Shown here: one piece after another, positions 60,634 to 64,000 of the stretch | How the letters are laid out: each line of letters opens with the position of its first letter | How positions within the stretch are numbered: the first letter of the stretch is position 1 | NCBI GenBank assembly: GCA_025667525.1 | Contig: CM046874.1 | Span: forward strand, 281,714,880 to 281,778,879 | Source: Glebionis coronaria | Taxonomy: Eukaryota; Streptophyta; Magnoliopsida; Asterales; Asteraceae | Length of the DNA: 64,000 bases | Direction: 5' to 3' | The notes under the pieces: generated by a model | Databases searched by the model: none | What the model was told of the DNA's origin: nothing | Seen by the model: only the letters and a program-made list of their open reading frames with translations | Program-made: the position numbers and the translations under genes

Positions 60634-61030
60634 CTACGCAGTATTCTTGCAATATTGCCAGAACATCCGAGTGATACGCAAGTATTACAGTGAAGATGGA
60701 AATCCTGCTTGAGCCAACATCAAACAAGCTCATGGTAGGTGACACGTGCGGTTCTTTACGAACTAATCTTGTGACAACTGGAAAGAAACAGTAGTTTAAT
60801 TCTTAATTGAACTTAAACTCGTTCCAGGCCTCTACGCATTATCGTATGATCTTGCCAGAACACTCAGAGTGACACTCTTTAGTGTTCACAGTGACGAGTG
60901 GAAATCCTTCTAGTGTTAACATCAAACAGCACTTGGTAGGTAACAAGCAAGATTCAATTTGAATCAAGTTTGTGACAACTGGAAAGCAACGATGGTGAAT
61001 ATCTTAATTGAAATTCACTTGTTCCAGGTT
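60634..61030 (+). repeat. Diverged tandem duplication of about 198 bp
   Basis: Two copies start CTACGCA (60634 and 60832). They share in order TTGCCAGAACA, ACAGTGA, TGGAAATCCT, AACATCAAACA, TGGTAGGT, TTGTGACAACTGGAAAG, TCTTAATTGAA and GTTCCAGG. They have diverged by many substitutions. Confidence 0.8.
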
Positions 61031-61272
61031 TCATGAATTGACGGCTTCAATCATAAGGATTTTTAATCCAAATGATTCACTCTTTATGTTCGCAGTCAGC
61101 TTTGGACGGTCGAATAAAGAGAACGGGTTTACCCGCGAAATCCTGTCAGGAAGTTACTTAATTGAAACTATCCGTCACGGGTACGATATATAATATCGTC
61201 CAACGGTCTTCACCGACCGGAGGTAAAATGCTACCGAATTAGAATAAAATGTCAAAGCCATTTTATTCGTGT

Positions 61273-61385
61273 CGTTGCTGTGTACCTGTTGAAGACGGTG
61301 GCGTTGCTGTGTACCTGTTGAAGACGGTGGCGTTGCTGTGTACCAGTTGAAGACGGTGGCGTTGTGGTGTACCTGTTGAAGACGT
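61273..61385 (+). repeat. 29-bp minisatellite, four copies
   Basis: The unit begins CGTTGCTGTGTACC and ends GTTGAAGACGGTGG. Starts are at 61273, 61302, 61331 and 61360. The third and fourth copies have single changes and the last is truncated. Confidence 0.92.
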
Positions 61386-61391
61386 CCTCAC

Positions 61392-61670
61392 ATGATTATT
61401 CCTTCTGCATCAAATACTCCTGCAAATTCAAGAAAGTATGACCAGAAAGTCTTCCGCTGTATCGACTCTGAAACTTTCAAGAATTCAACAAAGGATAAGT
61501 GTGTGGGACAAGAAGTCACAAAGAGGCAAACATCACAAGAAAATAAAAGACTGCACATGAAAGGCCAAAAAGAACGTGTTCCAAGCAAAAGGCTGATATC
61601 ATCAACACATATTCACAAAAGGAAGAAAAAGAAAAGAAAAGAAGACTACGAGCTCAAGAACAAGATCTAA
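61392..61670 (+). CDS. Possible small basic ORF before the Copia 3' LTR
   Basis: A 92-residue ORF from ATG 61392 with a Lys/Arg-rich C terminus (HIHKRKKKKRKEDYE), resembling a nuclear localisation signal by composition only. No family is recognised. It sits between the minisatellite and the PPT, a region normally non-coding, so it may be chance. Confidence 0.2.
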   Translation: MIIPSASNTPANSRKYDQKVFRCIDSETFKNSTKDKCVGQEVTKRQTSQENKRLHMKGQKERVPSKRLISSTHIHKRKKKKRKEDYELKNKI

Positions 61671-61707
61671 CATGCTAGATTAGGACTTTGTAAATTTGGA
61701 GTGACCT

Positions 61708-61722
61708 CCCTTTGGGGGAGAT
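61708..61722 (+). other. Polypurine tract of the giant Copia
   Basis: CCCTTTGGGGGAGAT directly precedes the 3' LTR. The GGGGGAGA run fits the site where RNase H leaves an RNA primer for plus-strand DNA synthesis. Confidence 0.82.
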
Positions 61723-62022
61723 TGTTGGAAATACGTTTTACGTATATAGAAAGTCTCGGTCACTCCAATAACGTAGTTATAGGCTCGTAGTAATGTTAAG
61801 TTTCATTTATTACATAGCCCGACCCATGAGCATGTTCATGGGCCGGAAGCCCAAGTCCATTAAGGACTTGGGGTATTTAAACCTCTTTCCACCATGGAAA
61901 GAGGTGTTGGTTATTTATTTCTTTCATTTCAATATACAAGTTTCTTTCACTTCTCTCTCTAACTTTCTCTCTCTAGAAAAACATCAACCCCCTTGTGTCA
62001 CAAAGATTATCATTGTTCTACA
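61723..62022 (+). repeat. 3' LTR of the giant Copia
   Basis: 300 bp from TGTTGG to CTACA, with TATTTAAA at 61874-61881. It differs from the 5' LTR at five positions and is followed by GATAT (62023-62027), matching the left flank. Confidence 0.93.
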
Positions 62023-62027
62023 GATAT

Positions 62028-63400
62028 GTACTAAGTATAACATGACTCAGATGTTTTCAAAGTACTCATGTTTCAAAACCATTGACACGAACCAAATGAA
62101 TTCATACTAACCAACGTTACTCGTTAAAACACTTGAACACTTGAAAATGACTCGTTATACGACGCCAAGTCAAACTATCATTTACCCTTACTTGGACCAG
62201 TAGCTAAGTCATTTATATAATGAATAAGCACGTGAATAAGTCACCATGTCCGATGGTGAATACTCAAACTCACGCAACACAAGCATTGAACTACGTGTCC
62301 AAAATAAAATCAGCAAGTACACCCCGAATGTACACACCGATCTACCCTATCTAGACTTGTCCGTTTTAGATGAAAATTGGTGTCAAGGTCACTTATAACC
62401 TGTATAAGACCTCACTAAAATTTGAGCCAAAGTTCACACTTTAAAATTCATCAGCTCGACACTTTACTCGACTCCAAATTTGGGACAGATTTGTGCACTT
62501 GTTTTGTAAAACCGTTTGGACCACTTTAAAAGTACTAACTCGACAATTCATCTTTTGAAATCACTACTAGACTCATCAAAATCAGTTTGTAAACTTTGAA
62601 AAACAGTAGTATCAACTATCTAACCAAGCCTAAATTCCCCGAGAGTCGACCCAAAATCAGCCACAATTTCGGATTGTGCCGACTTGCGTCTCCCGGTACA
62701 CGAAAACTAAAACTAGCATAACTTTTAACTCGTAATGACTTAGAAGCTTTATCTTATACCAAAACGACCGTATCGGAAAACTCTACATTAATTTCAAATA
62801 ATATCAGTCTTTCACAGACCTTAAACCCACGAAACAATCTGTTTAAAGCTGCTGTCCCAAAATACCTTTTTAGAAAACAAGTCAAATCAATTTTCCAAGC
62901 AACACCACTCATTCCTATACCTATAGAATCATCATACTATCATACCCATCAACCAAACACTCCTAAAAACACTTGCATGTAAAATCTAACAAAAATCAAA
63001 GATTAAAAACAAGACTTTTAAAGATTAAAAAGTGATGATCTTACCAAGATCATCACATGCAAGATGATTTAAACATAATCCCACCATGAATTCATAAAAT
63101 CATGAAATTTTGATGCATGTAGGAGATTTTTGGATCATTAGAATCACCATAAAAATCTAGGAAGTGGTCTTGTTTTAGTTTTTGATGAATCAAAATGGAT
63201 GATGGTGATTTGGTAGTGTTTGTGTGGTGGTGGTGTGACGGAAAAGAAAGAGAGGGGAAGGGTGGTGTGTTTTTTTGTTAAGTTGTATGTGTGTGAGAAA
63301 GTGGAAGAAAAGAAGCCTTTTATATGGTGGTTTAAGTGCAGGGACCTAAGTTGCCAATTTGCAAACTTGTGGACTTAAAAACAATTAATAGTTTTTAAGG
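62028..63400 (-). repeat. Old Tekay-like LTR, 5' half (minus strand)
   Basis: This is directly continuous with 9016 once the Copia and one GATAT copy are removed. A minus-strand TATA-like box (CCATATAAAAGG, plus 63316-63327) and a CT-rich start region after it fit U3-R of an LTR. The outer boundary is not resolved: I found no matching CA end with a TAGAC flank before 64000, so 63400 is only a working limit. No ORF of interest is present. Confidence 0.5.
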
Positions 63401-63785
63401 GTAGAAAATGGTTATTGATAAATCTTGAAAATATTTACGGGGCTCGGGTTTCGTAAAAATACTTTTCAAAAGTTTCAATGCATCATAAAAATGATTATAT
63501 GATTTCCCGACACGACTGATATTAGTGATTTTCAATGGGTTCTTCTTAAATTCTCTCGATATCCTCTCGAATTGATCTCAGTTCTAAGTGGAATGATTGT
63601 TCTTGGTTACTAAAAAGGGGGTTTGGTTTTCTAATCTACTAAAAGGTTTAAATGCATTAACAAGAAAACTTAAATCAAAAGTAATTAATTTTAATAACAA
63701 TTAACAAAACTAGAATTAAAGTTAAAAGATAAAAATAAAATAAACAAACAGTAAGTAAGAAGAAACAGTAAGTAACAAAAAATGC
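63401..63785. other. Stretch without a recognised gene
   Basis: AT-rich DNA, probably the outer part of the old minus-strand LTR or the start of another element. I see no ORF, terminal repeat or TSD here that I can support. Confidence 0.5.
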
Positions 63786-63789
63786 TCAA

Positions 63790-64000
63790 AAGAGATTTGA
63801 TTCGGAAGTTTGACCTTGATTCGGAACTATTGATCCGGAACTTTTCACCCGGAAGTCTTCACACGGAACTTTGGTCGGAAGTTGGTTCGGAAGTACTGAC
63901 TCGGAAGTTCATCCGGAACTTTTAAGGAAAATTGATTCGGAACTTTGAAAAATCCTTCACTCGGAACTTTGATTCGGAAGTTGACTCGGAAGTTCGTTCG
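63790..64000 (-). repeat. TTCCGA-core array, minus strand
   Basis: On the minus strand AACTTCCGA[AG]TCAA and AAGTTCCG[AG] words recur about every 15-20 bp up to the window edge. The core TTCCGA is shared with the ATTCCGAT arrays, though the flanks differ. It runs off the right edge. Confidence 0.8.

Larger units (their letters stand above)
59469..61391 (+). other. Copia 3' untranslated region, first part
   Basis: No credible gene is seen. Two PPT-like motifs occur: TTGAGGGGGAGCATTAAT at 59651-59668 and TTAAGGGGGAGCATTTTT at 59857-59874. A diverged tandem duplication of about 198 bp occupies 60634-61030, and a 29-bp minisatellite lies at 61273-61385. A 90-codon minus-strand ORF at 60045-60317 is judged spurious. 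Confidence 0.7.
9022..62022 (+). mobile_element. Very large Copia retrotransposon carrying two nested Gypsy insertions
   Basis: Two 300-bp LTRs (9022-9321 and 61723-62022) flank it, with a perfect TSD GATAT at 9017-9021 and 62023-62027. Integrase precedes RT, the Copia order. Removing the dimer (22,594 bp), the Athila-like element (11,374 bp) and their duplicated targets leaves about 19,023 bp, far above the 5-10 kb usual for Copia. The extra length comes from a long coiled-coil segment between gag and protease and from a 3' third with two extra ORFs. The LTRs differ at 5 of 300 sites. Many in-frame stops and at least two frameshifts make it non-autonomous. Confidence 0.93.

Overview
This is a plant nuclear window made almost entirely of nested LTR retrotransposons. 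The protein families point to Asteraceae: a Tnt1-like Copia polyprotein with a very long coiled-coil segment between gag and protease plus a giant 3' extra ORF, and Tekay-like Gypsy elements with an acidic ORF before gag. From memory these resemble proteins annotated in great numbers in Tanacetum and other daisy-family genomes; this was not checked by search. I see no intact host gene. There is one broken, spliced gene fragment near 7-8 kb.

Layout. (1) 1-5161, minus strand: a decayed Tat-lineage Gypsy element cut by the left edge (RNase H, RT, protease linker, gag, PBS, 5' LTR). (2) 5162-7013: tandem repeats and an LTR-like minus-strand promoter, then AT-rich DNA. (3) 7014-7998, minus: a two-exon gene fragment whose upstream exon holds a 676-bp hAT-like MITE. 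(4) 8009-9016 and 62028 to about 63.4 kb, minus: the two halves of an old Tekay-like LTR. (5) 9022-62022, plus: a very large Copia element inserted into that LTR (300-bp LTRs, TSD GATAT). About 19.0 kb remain once its insertions are removed. (6) Within the Copia, 14784-37377: a tandem Tekay-like Gypsy dimer with three 3239-bp LTRs, two gag-pol ORFs and a single TSD pair (CCAGT). (7) Also within the Copia, 41039-52412: an Athila-like Gypsy with 1740-bp LTRs whose ends read TA...TA (TSD ACTAT). (8) 63.8-64 kb: a TTCCGA-core array on the minus strand.

Order of events. Terminal repeats differ at 5 of 300 sites in the host Copia, at roughly 20 of 3239 between the outer LTRs of the dimer, and at about 2 of 1740 in the Athila-like element. 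This agrees with the nesting: Copia first, then the dimer, then the Athila-like copy. All three plus-strand insertions keep perfect 5-bp TSDs.

How the parts work. Each retrotransposon uses LTR promoters (TATA boxes visible), a tRNA-primed PBS, gag for particle assembly, and protease, RT/RNase H and integrase for replication. The two Tekay-like gag-pol ORFs are open throughout. The Copia, Athila-like and Tat elements are broken by stops or frameshifts. The most unusual signals are the giant Copia extra ORF (55089-59468), arrays of a roughly 13-bp ATTCCGAT motif shared by unrelated elements and always upstream of an ORF start, the single-TSD dimer, and a conserved leader-intron signature in the Tekay-like LTRs.
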